From Chloroflexota bacterium (GTDB taxonomy: Bacteria > Chloroflexota > Chloroflexia > Thermomicrobiales > UBA6265), in NCBI GenBank assembly GCA_023389575.1, contig JAEWEG010000051.1, positions 1 to 21,778 on the forward strand: a stretch of 21,778 nt of DNA, written 5' to 3'. This document shows positions 16,196 through 21,778 of the stretch, piece by piece. The notes under the pieces were generated by a model. That model worked only from the letters and a program-made list of their open reading frames with translations, was not told where the DNA came from and did no database searches. The position numbers and the translations under genes are program-made. Every line of letters begins with the position of its first letter. Position 1 is the first letter of the stretch.

Positions 16196-16714
16196 TCAGG
16201 AGAGCAGCCAGGCGATCGCCTGAGTCCATCCGCCGCGAGCGCGTGACTGCATCCAGAGCAGGGTGGCGAGAACGCCGACCGCCAGCAGGGTGAGGCCGCC
16301 CGACAGATACCAGACGATATCCCAATGGGGCCAGGAGTCCCTGTTCACCAGCATCCGCTCGGCGAGGATCCAGAGGACCACGAGGGCGAGAAGCCCGAGG
16401 GGGATCAGCAGCTTCGCCGCGCGTGGTCCGAACCACGATCGTTTGTCTGGAAGGGGTTCCAGCGGGAGCGGCATGAATTCGGGCTCGTTGCCCGAATTCC
16501 ACGCCGAGTCCGCGCGTTCGATATACACCACGTCTTCACGTTCCTCGTGTTGGGGGATGATTTCCCGGGCGCCGGAGCCCCAGGTTGGCCATGCGCCGCC
16601 TTTGGGCAGGGCCTCGCCACAGCGGGTGCAGTAGCGCTCGCCGGGAAGGGTTTCGTGATTACACCTGGGACAGGTTGTCACCTCGGCGGTCATTGATGCG
16701 TCGTCCAGAAGCAC
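16196..16714 (-). CDS. Zinc-ribbon membrane protein of unknown function
   Basis: This 172-aa protein has an N-terminal zinc ribbon C15-x2-C18-x10-C29-x2-C32 (CPRCNHETLPGERYCTRC). An acidic, disordered-looking linker (45-95) follows, then two hydrophobic helices at about 100-118 and 133-154 (LLIPLGLLALVVLWIL and YLSGGLTLLAVGVLATLL). The ribbon would be cytoplasmic. The GTG at 16714 has GAAGG about 7 nt upstream; an ATG at 16693 would shorten it by 7 residues and also keep the ribbon intact. The architecture is common among small bacterial proteins of unknown role. It lies just upstream of the sulfatase on the same strand, and divergent from the diguanylate cyclase. Confidence 0.72.
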   Translation of the reverse strand: MLLDDASMTAEVTTCPRCNHETLPGERYCTRCGEALPKGGAWPTWGSGAREIIPQHEEREDVVYIERADSAWNSGNEPEFMPLPLEPLPDKRSWFGPRAAKLLIPLGLLALVVLWILAERMLVNRDSWPHWDIVWYLSGGLTLLAVGVLATLLWMQSRARGGWTQAIAWLLS

Positions 16715-16962
16715 GGAACGCCTTCGTTAGCCATGGTACCCATTATCGCGATCAAATGCCCGTTCGCGCAAATCGACAGCGAGTCACAGGCGTCGGTCTC
16801 GATCGTCTCCTCGGCCGTCTCGTCGCCCTCAACCGATGCCAGGCGGCGAGGCGTGAGACTCCTGCTCGGTCGCGACAGGTCTCCGTGGCGGTCGCTCTTT
16901 GAATGCCCCGATTTGCCAGGGATCTTGCTCGCATGAATCCCCTATCGCGCGGCGGACCCGGT

Positions 16963-16971
16963 TGCTATGAT
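16963..16971 (+). promoter_or_regulatory. Candidate extended -10 promoter of the diguanylate cyclase gene
   Basis: TGCTATGAT (16963-16971) matches an extended -10 element (TGn followed by TATGAT). A start point near 16978 would leave a leader of about 28 nt before the ATG at 17006. No good -35 is seen, as is usual for extended -10 promoters. The 290-nt divergent gap (16715-17005) otherwise shows nothing I can assign. Confidence 0.35.
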
Positions 16972-17005
16972 TGTACGGACGGGTATTCCGGCGCGAAGGG
17001 CATCG

Positions 17006-18451
17006 ATGAAATCCATACACGTTTCCTCCACGGCCATGTGGCATGCTCCGGTCACGGGCGTGCTGGTTTTCGTGCTCGCCTGCCTGGGTATCGCGACCCG
17101 GCAAGTCGATTCCCTCGCGTCCTTCTGGCCAGCCAACGCCGTGCTGCTTGGAGTGCTCCTCCGCTGGCCGGTGACCGCGCGGTGGCGGACCTGGGTTGCC
17201 GCCGCGATCGGGTACGTGGCGGCCGACCTCGCGATGGCGGGAACCTTCGAACGCTCCCTCTGGCTGGCCGCCGCGAACCTGACGGGCGTCGCGTTGGGCG
17301 TGGCGGTCTACACCCGGGTCGCGCGAGGCGATGCCCATACGTCAGGGTCCCGCGCGGTGCTGGGACTGTTCCTAATGAGCCTGGCGGGAGCCGGTGGAGC
17401 GGCGATCGTGGGCGCGTTCATGGCGCCGCACAACCTCGACCCCAGATGGTACGTGGAGGTGGGGTTTTGGTTCGCCAACGAGTTCACCAACTACATGCTC
17501 ATCCTGCCGCTCCTGTTGTTGATTCCGGTGCCGGAGACGGTCCGGCGGCACATGGGATTGCGGCTCCGGCGGGACTCCGTCGCCGACCTGGCGCCGCCGG
17601 TGCTGGCGCTCCTGTTTTCCCTCGCCGGCAGCGCGCTGATCGGCGGGCCGGGCGCGATCGCGTTTCCGGTGCCGGCCTTGATCTGGTGCTGCCTCATGTT
17701 CTCGCCGTGGGTGATCGCCATCCTCAACTTCCTGGTGGGGATCTTCTTCCTGGTGGCCAGCACCTCGGGTTGGCTGGCGCTGGGGACGACCGATACCGAT
17801 TCGTGGGAAATCATCTCGCTCCGGTTCGGCGTGGCATTGCTGTTGCTTGGGCCGCTTACCCTGTCGGAGATCGAGCGCGACCGACGGTACGCGCTCGTTG
17901 AGCTTGGGGAACTGGCGAACCTGGATGCGCTCACCGCGGTGATGAACAGGCGGGCGTTCGATCAAGGGGCGGCCGAGGTTCTGGAGCGCGCCTGGCGGGG
18001 CGGAAAGCCGGTGGCGCTGCTGATGATGGATGTCGATCACTTCAAGAAGGTGAACGATACCCATGGCCACCTCGCCGGTGACAGGGTGCTGACTCGCCTG
18101 GCGAGCATCGTGTCCATCGTCCTGCCGTCGAACGCCGTGGTGGGTCGGGTAGGTGGGGAGGAGTTCGCCGCGCTCGTGCCGGGGCTGGACCATTGCCAGG
18201 CCTATCAGCTTGCCGACGGCATCCGCGCCCGGATCGAGGCTGAGTCGTCGACAGGAGGCCCGTATCACACCCTTGGCGCGACGGTCAGTATCGGCATCGC
18301 TTGGGAAGTGTGCACGAAGGAATCCACGCTCAAGGACCTGAAGGAGAGCGCCGATCGGGCGCTGTACGAGGCCAAGAGCTTCGGCCGCAACCATGTGGTG
18401 CTGTCGGCGACGCCTGGGGATCGTGTGAATCCGGAGGTCGCGCACGCGTGA
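17006..18451 (+). CDS. MASE1-like membrane sensor diguanylate cyclase (GGDEF)
   Basis: This 481-aa protein joins an N-terminal membrane sensor of about eight helices (about 14-290) to a GGDEF domain (about 303-468). The sensor contains SFWPANAVLLGVLLRWP (39-55), the 'W-P-x-x-G/N' pattern typical of MASE1 domains. The catalytic domain has LDALTAVMNRRAF, metal-binding D342 (MDVDHFKKVND) and an intact active-site motif GGEEF (383-387), so c-di-GMP synthesis is expected. The inhibitory I-site (RxxD, five residues before GGEEF) is P-S-N-A (374-377) and so absent. The ATG at 17006 has GAAGGG 5 nt upstream; an in-frame ATG at 16967 overlaps the promoter-like element and was rejected. It is monocistronic, with a terminator downstream. 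Confidence 0.9.
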   Translation: MKSIHVSSTAMWHAPVTGVLVFVLACLGIATRQVDSLASFWPANAVLLGVLLRWPVTARWRTWVAAAIGYVAADLAMAGTFERSLWLAAANLTGVALGVAVYTRVARGDAHTSGSRAVLGLFLMSLAGAGGAAIVGAFMAPHNLDPRWYVEVGFWFANEFTNYMLILPLLLLIPVPETVRRHMGLRLRRDSVADLAPPVLALLFSLAGSALIGGPGAIAFPVPALIWCCLMFSPWVIAILNFLVGIFFLVASTSGWLALGTTDTDSWEIISLRFGVALLLLGPLTLSEIERDRRYALVELGELANLDALTAVMNRRAFDQGAAEVLERAWRGGKPVALLMMDVDHFKKVNDTHGHLAGDRVLTRLASIVSIVLPSNAVVGRVGGEEFAALVPGLDHCQAYQLADGIRARIEAESSTGGPYHTLGATVSIGIAWEVCTKESTLKDLKESADRALYEAKSFGRNHVVLSATPGDRVNPEVAHA

Positions 18452-18475
18452 CTTTGAGCCACTTGAGACATGGGG

Positions 18476-18511
18476 AAGCCCGGACGAGAATGCTATCCCG
18501 TCCGGGCTTTC
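18476..18511. terminator. Terminator between convergent genes
   Basis: AAGCCCGGACG (18476-18486) pairs perfectly with CGTCCGGGCTT (18499-18509) around a 12-nt loop, followed by T and C. It starts 25 nt after the cyclase stop and 27 nt before the end of the convergent aspartate-rich gene, so it may serve both strands. Confidence 0.65.
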
Positions 18512-18537
18512 TGAATGCGTCGCGTTCTGGGTTGTGG

Positions 18538-19077
18538 TTACGCGGCCGGAGTTGACGTGGTGGGAAGGTCGCCCTCCCAGACAACGACGGTGACATCCGT
18601 ATCGTCGTCATCGTCATCGTCGTCCGCATCGAAATGGGCGATGCCGGCGAATCCGGAGTCGTCGACGGGTTCCAGCCAGATGGTCAGGTCGCCGTCGTTG
18701 TCGAGATCGCCCGCGATGAGTCCGGCGAGGATGATGGGGGAATCCTCACTGTCGTCGGCCCGGACGATAACGGTGTGGGGCGTGGCGGTGAGCTCGTCGA
18801 TGGTGAAGTCGACATCCTCGTCGTCTTCCCAGAACCGATCCGCCTCGATACCGCTGAGGTCCAGCCCGTCGATATCGTCCAGGTCGTCGAGGTCATCCTC
18901 GGACTCCAGCGAGCCGAGGCTCGCGAGCGGACTGTCGCCGAGTTGCTCCACGGTTCCGGGGTAGATCCAGACGCCGAATCGGTCGTCGTCATCGTCGGCC
19001 ACGGCTCCGGTCGGGACCAGGAGCGACGCGACGAGCGCGAAGACGATCAGGAAGATGGGTTTGCGTACTGCTTGCAC
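18538..19077 (-). CDS. Secreted aspartate-rich acidic protein
   Basis: This 179-aa protein is probably secreted. It has a basic N-terminus, a hydrophobic core (8-22) and a likely signal peptidase I site after A27 (TGAVA before DDDDD). The mature protein is extremely acidic, with repeated Asp/Glu clusters (28-32, 61-70, and a run of eight Asp near residue 158). It contains a calcium-loop-like segment, AGDLDNDGDLTIW (DxDNDGD pattern as in EF-hand or dockerin loops). The start is GTG at 19077 with AGGAGG 6 nt upstream, a strong ribosome site. No family is recognised. Calcium or other cation binding in the envelope or outside the cell is a reasonable inference from composition. The Asp run is encoded by a GTC/ATC-type triplet tract (about 18,598-18,630 on the + strand) that could vary in length. 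Confidence 0.75.
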   Translation of the reverse strand: MQAVRKPIFLIVFALVASLLVPTGAVADDDDDRFGVWIYPGTVEQLGDSPLASLGSLESEDDLDDLDDIDGLDLSGIEADRFWEDDEDVDFTIDELTATPHTVIVRADDSEDSPIILAGLIAGDLDNDGDLTIWLEPVDDSGFAGIAHFDADDDDDDDDTDVTVVVWEGDLPTTSTPAA

Positions 19078-19101
19078 AAGGTGCCTCCTATGTAAATCGA
19101 A

Positions 19102-19163
19102 TCCACCGGCGAAGCCTCACGGTGTGGCAACGCGAGATTCAAACTCCTCGCGACGCCGGTGGA
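19102..19163. repeat. Nested inverted repeats upstream of the acidic protein gene
   Basis: TCCACCGGCG (19102-19111) and CGCCGGTGGA (19154-19163) form a perfect 10-bp inverted repeat. Inside it, CGCGAG (19131-19136) and CTCGCG (19147-19152) form a second stem. The structure lies just upstream of the GTG of the acidic protein (- strand) and before a palindromic ATGTATAC-containing stretch (19174-19185). It could be a leader-RNA structure, an operator, or the edge of the foreign patch to its right. No function can be assigned. Confidence 0.35.
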
Positions 19164-19268
19164 CGTCTACTATATGTATACGCATAACTGGCGGCTCTGG
19201 ATGTACGGAGGTCTCCTGGAAGGGTCGGCGGGAGCAAGCCCATCCAGAGTTCGAGGTTCGATTGACGA

Positions 19269-19757
19269 ATGTCTACGTCCCGGTTGGCACGCCCTGCGGA
19301 CGGCCATTCGAACACATCACCGTTGTCGACGCCGGGTCCAAACCAGTTGGCAAGACTCGCCCAATTGTCACGCGAGATCCACCTTGAGGCATCCTTCACA
19401 GGGAAGCAGGCGGCTTCGCAGCGCAGCCTTCGACGGCGTCTGCCTCCCGAGGCGATCCAAGAACTCGTCGCTCGCTACACGGCTGGAGAGGTCGTGCCAA
19501 CTCTCAGCCAGGAGTTTGGCATCTCGGCGAGTGGACTCCGTGCCCTATTGCGGGCTGAGGGTGTGTCACTTCGCGGTCATGCCGTCAGGTCTGAAGATGC
19601 CGAGAGGGCCATCCTTCTATATAGACGCGGCCTGACGATCACAGCGGTAGTGGCGCAGATCGGGTATTCGCACGGCACGATCAGAAAGGTGCTCCTGAAG
19701 CACGGTGTTGCGATCCGATCAGGCGGTCAAGGGAAGCAGGAGGTGTCGAGTGAATGA
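19269..19757 (+). CDS. Tandem helix-turn-helix protein of the recombinase-associated type
   Basis: This 162-aa protein has two consecutive resolvase-like helix-turn-helix units: about 57-102 (LPPEAIQELVARYTAGEV, then EFGISASGLRALL) and about 107-150 (DAERAILLYRRGLTITAVVAQ, then YSHGTIRKVL). Both resemble the DNA-binding tails of serine recombinases. From memory, stand-alone proteins of this form are often encoded next to a recombinase, which is not present here. The first 55 residues are low in conserved features and the ATG at 19269 has only a weak GAGG 12 nt upstream, so the true start may be further in. GC content and codon choice (ATA, AGA, TAT) are lower and less biased than in neighbouring genes, suggesting transfer. 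A DNA-binding role is likely; regulation versus recombination is open. Confidence 0.65.
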   Translation: MSTSRLARPADGHSNTSPLSTPGPNQLARLAQLSREIHLEASFTGKQAASQRSLRRRLPPEAIQELVARYTAGEVVPTLSQEFGISASGLRALLRAEGVSLRGHAVRSEDAERAILLYRRGLTITAVVAQIGYSHGTIRKVLLKHGVAIRSGGQGKQEVSSE

Positions 19758-20071
19758 CTCGAACGGTTCGTTCAACATCTAGAGCGACTGGCAATAGGTA
19801 TTATGGGAGTCGCCGGGTAGAGGGCCAACGGTGCCGTCGGCGCGCTTCGCGAAGGAGGCAGCGAGTCACCACGAACATGGTGGTCAGGAACAAATGGAAA
19901 TCCACCACGCGATCGCGGTGCTCCGTGGACCATTGCGGTCGACCGCGTCTGGAAACACTGACCGACCCGCCGAAGAAATACACTGGCTCATACACGCAGA
20001 CGAGATCCTTGAATGAATCACACCGGAGCGCAAAGGTCCAGCGAGCAATCCGCAATACGGGATCCGAGTGA
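19754..20071 (+). CDS. Doubtful small basic ORF coupled to the HTH gene
   Basis: A 105-aa reading frame begins with an ATGA overlap on the stop of the HTH gene and has AGGAGG 10 nt upstream, which is the main evidence for it. The product is very rich in Arg, Ser and Thr. It contains CSVDHCGRP (two Cys), which recalls the start of small zinc fingers found near HNH-type proteins, but the expected second Cys/His pair is missing. Codon use is not clearly coding. A competing GTG at 19750 sits at better spacing from the same ribosome site but stops after ten codons. The stretch may be a decayed gene, possibly where a recombinase once followed. I recognise no family. Confidence 0.3.
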   Translation: MTRTVRSTSRATGNRYYGSRRVEGQRCRRRASRRRQRVTTNMVVRNKWKSTTRSRCSVDHCGRPRLETLTDPPKKYTGSYTQTRSLNESHRSAKVQRAIRNTGSE

Positions 20072-20549
20072 TCTTTGCTGACTCCCCGCCGCTGGGTCGG
20101 AGGGCCACCAGTGAAACCGGGTGTGCTTCCGGATCGAGGGCCGGTCGGCCCGCAGCCGCTGGCAGCGGGTCACCAACACCGCTTCCAACTCGTCCAGACC
20201 GGGAAACCTCCGGTTCACCACCGGCTCATCCACCAGGGGCCAGACCCGCTCCACCGGTTGGAGTTCTGGCGAGGCCGGGGGCAGTAAAGTCAGGTCGATC
20301 CCCTCCGGCACCACCATTGTCCGGGCCGTATGCCAGCCCGCACCATCCAGCGCCAGGACGACCCGGTGGGTGGCATCAACTCCTTGATCATGGGCAAAGG
20401 CGGCCAGCGCAGTGGCCATCGCCTGAGCGGTCACCGTTGGCAGCAGGCATCACCAGCTCTGGCCGGTGTGGGGACAGATCCACGCGTAGAGATACAGCCA
20501 CTGGTACCGGCGGCGGACCCACGCGGTCGGCAGCTGGCCGCGCAGGGCC
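20018..20549 (-). pseudogene. Broken IS630-family transposase (3' part, in-frame TGA)
   Basis: Two pieces in the same - strand frame, separated by one stop codon (TGA at 20450-20452), together give the C-terminal catalytic part of an IS630-type DDE transposase. The first runs from about 20,548 (RGQLPTAWVRRRYQWLYLYA) to QSW, then the stop, then CLLPTVTAQAMATALAAF. Family members have a second Trp at that point (FW/WW before LLPTV), so a TGG-to-TGA change is the simple explanation. The second catalytic Asp (LALDGAGWH, about 20,347) and the final Glu (ELQPVERVWPLV, about 20,250) are intact, and the typical end FHWWP falls near 20,102. The N-terminal helix-turn-helix half and the first catalytic Asp are missing. 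No terminal inverted repeats were found, so it is a dead fragment. Confidence 0.8.
20018..20549 (-). mobile_element. IS630-type insertion sequence remnant
   Basis: The transposase fragment is the only recognisable part of this element. Its right edge (about 20,549) directly abuts the TGA stop (20,550-20,552) of the neighbouring - strand gene, so the junction is abrupt. Left of about 20,100 no element end or target duplication is visible. It was probably truncated by deletion or recombination after insertion. Confidence 0.6.
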
Positions 20550-21746
20550 TCATCCCTCCGCGGAAGGCATCCGTGGTTCGCGCGGCGCCTCATCCTCCGG
20601 CGTCGGCTCGTTGAGCACGGCGTCGGCGATGTACTCGGGGGCCACATAGGAGAGATGCTCCACCCGTGGCGTCTCGACCACCACTCCGTCCTGATGACGC
20701 GAATGCATGGCGGAGTCCAGTACGCAGGAAACCAGCAACGTCCGCTCCACCGGCCAGGCTTCGGCCCGATCGATCATCAGCGACTCGATAGCCCGCACCA
20801 GGGGAAGCGAGTGCCGGTACGGATCGGGCTCCAGGTGCATTTCGCAGGCCAAATCGACGACTTCACCACGCGCCGCCACCGAGAAGTTCTCGATCCCGTA
20901 TTCACAGAGCACCACCGCGCCATGCAAGCCATCGGTGTAGTCGACCAGGAAGACGTCCCGTACGGATTTCCGGGCCGCATCGGTGTAGACCGGATCGTGT
21001 TCGAAGATCTCCAGTGCCTGGGTGAACAGGTCAGCATCGACACGACCATCGGCCACCGCCGCCCGCGCGTCATCACCGGTTAGCAACTGCACCGACTTGA
21101 CACCCGTTTCCCCACCCTGGCGCCGCTCGACCAACGACTGCATGGCCTCCAGGGCGTGAAACCCATAGCTTTCGGTCTCGCCGAAGGCCACAGCCACCGC
21201 CGCTTCCATCGGTGCGCCATACGGCCAGTCCGCCCCTTGCGGAATCCGCCACGAGAGCGGAACAGACGACCCGGCCAGCAGCGGGATGTCGAACCGGCGG
21301 GCCAGGTCGAACATCGCGAAGCTGTCGTCGGTGCTCCAGGCGAAATGCTTGTCGGTGAAGATCGGCACGAACGTGCCCGCGCCGATCATGGCCGACACGG
21401 CGCTATCGAAGAGCCGCCGCCGGGGATACAACGTCTGTCCGAGCGTGTTCTGACCGTAGTCGCCGTGCTCGCCGATCAGCACCACGCCATCGACTTGCAC
21501 GCCAGTTCCGCCCAGGGCCATGCACTCCGCCACCGAGTCGAAGACCGGGACTCCGGCACGGGCGGCTATTTCCAATCCATGGTCTTCGGGATGGATCTGT
21601 TCCAGGTACATGCCGACCACTTCGACCCGGCTGTCGATCTGCTCTCCGCGCCAGGGATATCCTTCCATCATCGGGGTAAGGAACACATAGGCGTGGGACG
21701 GATGGAAATAGGTGGTGGCAATCACGGCAACGCGCGGGCGGGACAT
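20550..21746 (-). CDS. Uncharacterised conserved protein, divergent Gfo/Idh/MocA-like
   Basis: This 398-aa protein has no assigned function. It begins with a beta strand RVAVIATTYFHPSHAYVFL that looks like a Rossmann start without the glycine motif. Other striking blocks are VDGVVLIGEHGDYGQN (85-100), LYPRRRLFD (107-114), PIFTDKHFAW (128-137), LLAGSSVPLSW (156-166), ESYGFHALEAMQSLVERRQG (192-211) and, near the C-terminus, LDSAMHSRHQDG. The order 'DKH...DLARRFDIPLLAGSS' parallels the EKP-to-strand segment of MocA oxidoreductases, so a divergent member or derived hydrolase is possible. The ATG at 21746 has GGAAAG 5 nt upstream; a TTG at 21773 would add nine residues. The C-terminus runs straight into the IS630 remnant, so the last residues may not be the original ones. 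Confidence 0.75.
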   Translation of the reverse strand: MSRPRVAVIATTYFHPSHAYVFLTPMMEGYPWRGEQIDSRVEVVGMYLEQIHPEDHGLEIAARAGVPVFDSVAECMALGGTGVQVDGVVLIGEHGDYGQNTLGQTLYPRRRLFDSAVSAMIGAGTFVPIFTDKHFAWSTDDSFAMFDLARRFDIPLLAGSSVPLSWRIPQGADWPYGAPMEAAVAVAFGETESYGFHALEAMQSLVERRQGGETGVKSVQLLTGDDARAAVADGRVDADLFTQALEIFEHDPVYTDAARKSVRDVFLVDYTDGLHGAVVLCEYGIENFSVAARGEVVDLACEMHLEPDPYRHSLPLVRAIESLMIDRAEAWPVERTLLVSCVLDSAMHSRHQDGVVVETPRVEHLSYVAPEYIADAVLNEPTPEDEAPREPRMPSAEG

Positions 21747-21778
21747 TGGGCTTTCCAGTTCTGCTAGAGGCAAACGAG

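Noticed and set aside
16143..16502. N-terminal extension of the sulfatase
   Set aside because: The frame is Arg/Pro-rich, antisense-like and overlaps the zinc-ribbon gene; the sulfatase fold begins just after the ATG at 16142.
18598..18630. Possible CRISPR or tandem repeat array
   Set aside because: It is only a short triplet tract encoding the Asp run of the acidic protein; there are no spaced direct repeats.
19159..19635. 158-codon + strand frame overlapping the HTH gene
   Set aside because: It lacks motifs and a ribosome site; the overlapping frame with two clear HTH units is the credible one.
19831..20016. Short + strand frame (61 codons) within the degraded patch
   Set aside because: It has no ribosome site at its ATG, stops upstream in frame and no recognisable family, although its composition is not implausible for a decayed gene.

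Overview
The window is high-GC bacterial DNA (most third codon positions are G or C). It reads like a Chloroflexota genome of the Thermomicrobia type or an actinobacterial-like one. No rRNA, ribosomal protein or other phylogenetic marker is present, so this placement is an impression from codon use, Tat-exported ABC binding proteins and gene style, not a demonstration.

Region 1 (about 1-12,270, all + strand) is a catabolic and transport gene cluster. A terminator-like hairpin (71-118) is followed by a promoter region with two GTATAC sites and a GntR/FCD-family regulator. Next come a Tat-exported family 5 binding protein and two DppB/DppC-type permeases with no ATPase. Then come a Gfo/Idh/MocA oxidoreductase, an enolase-superfamily sugar-acid dehydratase of the galactonate dehydratase type, two tandem paralogues of the neutral-ceramidase fold, a short-chain dehydrogenase and a class III aminotransferase. 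The cluster ends at a 14-bp stem-loop. Gaps between the enzyme genes are short (overlap of 8 to 48 nt), so one transcript is likely, with internal stem-loops after the binding-protein gene and after the permeases. My reading is uptake of a small solute that carries a sugar-acid or polyol moiety and an amine or amide. It would be opened by the ceramidase-like hydrolases, dehydrated by the enolase-family enzyme, and oxidised and transaminated by the rest. The substrate is not shown by the sequence.

Region 2 (12,270-13,670, +) holds a cupin metalloprotein of the cysteine-dioxygenase-like kind and an uncharacterised protein with an NPQPLPP motif, ending in a 15-bp perfect stem-loop that separates convergent genes. 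Region 3 (13,750-16,715, - strand) has a DoxX-type membrane protein, a formylglycine-type sulfatase and a zinc-ribbon membrane protein. Region 4 (16,960-19,080) is a MASE1-like diguanylate cyclase (+), a terminator, and a convergent secreted aspartate-rich protein (-).

Region 5 (19,100-20,550) looks like a foreign or degraded patch. It has lower GC, a tandem helix-turn-helix protein of the kind I associate with serine recombinases (recombinase absent), a doubtful small basic ORF, and the 3' part of an IS630-family transposase broken by an in-frame TGA where a tryptophan is expected. It abuts the end of the last gene (20,550-21,746, -), an uncharacterised protein with a divergent MocA-like feel.
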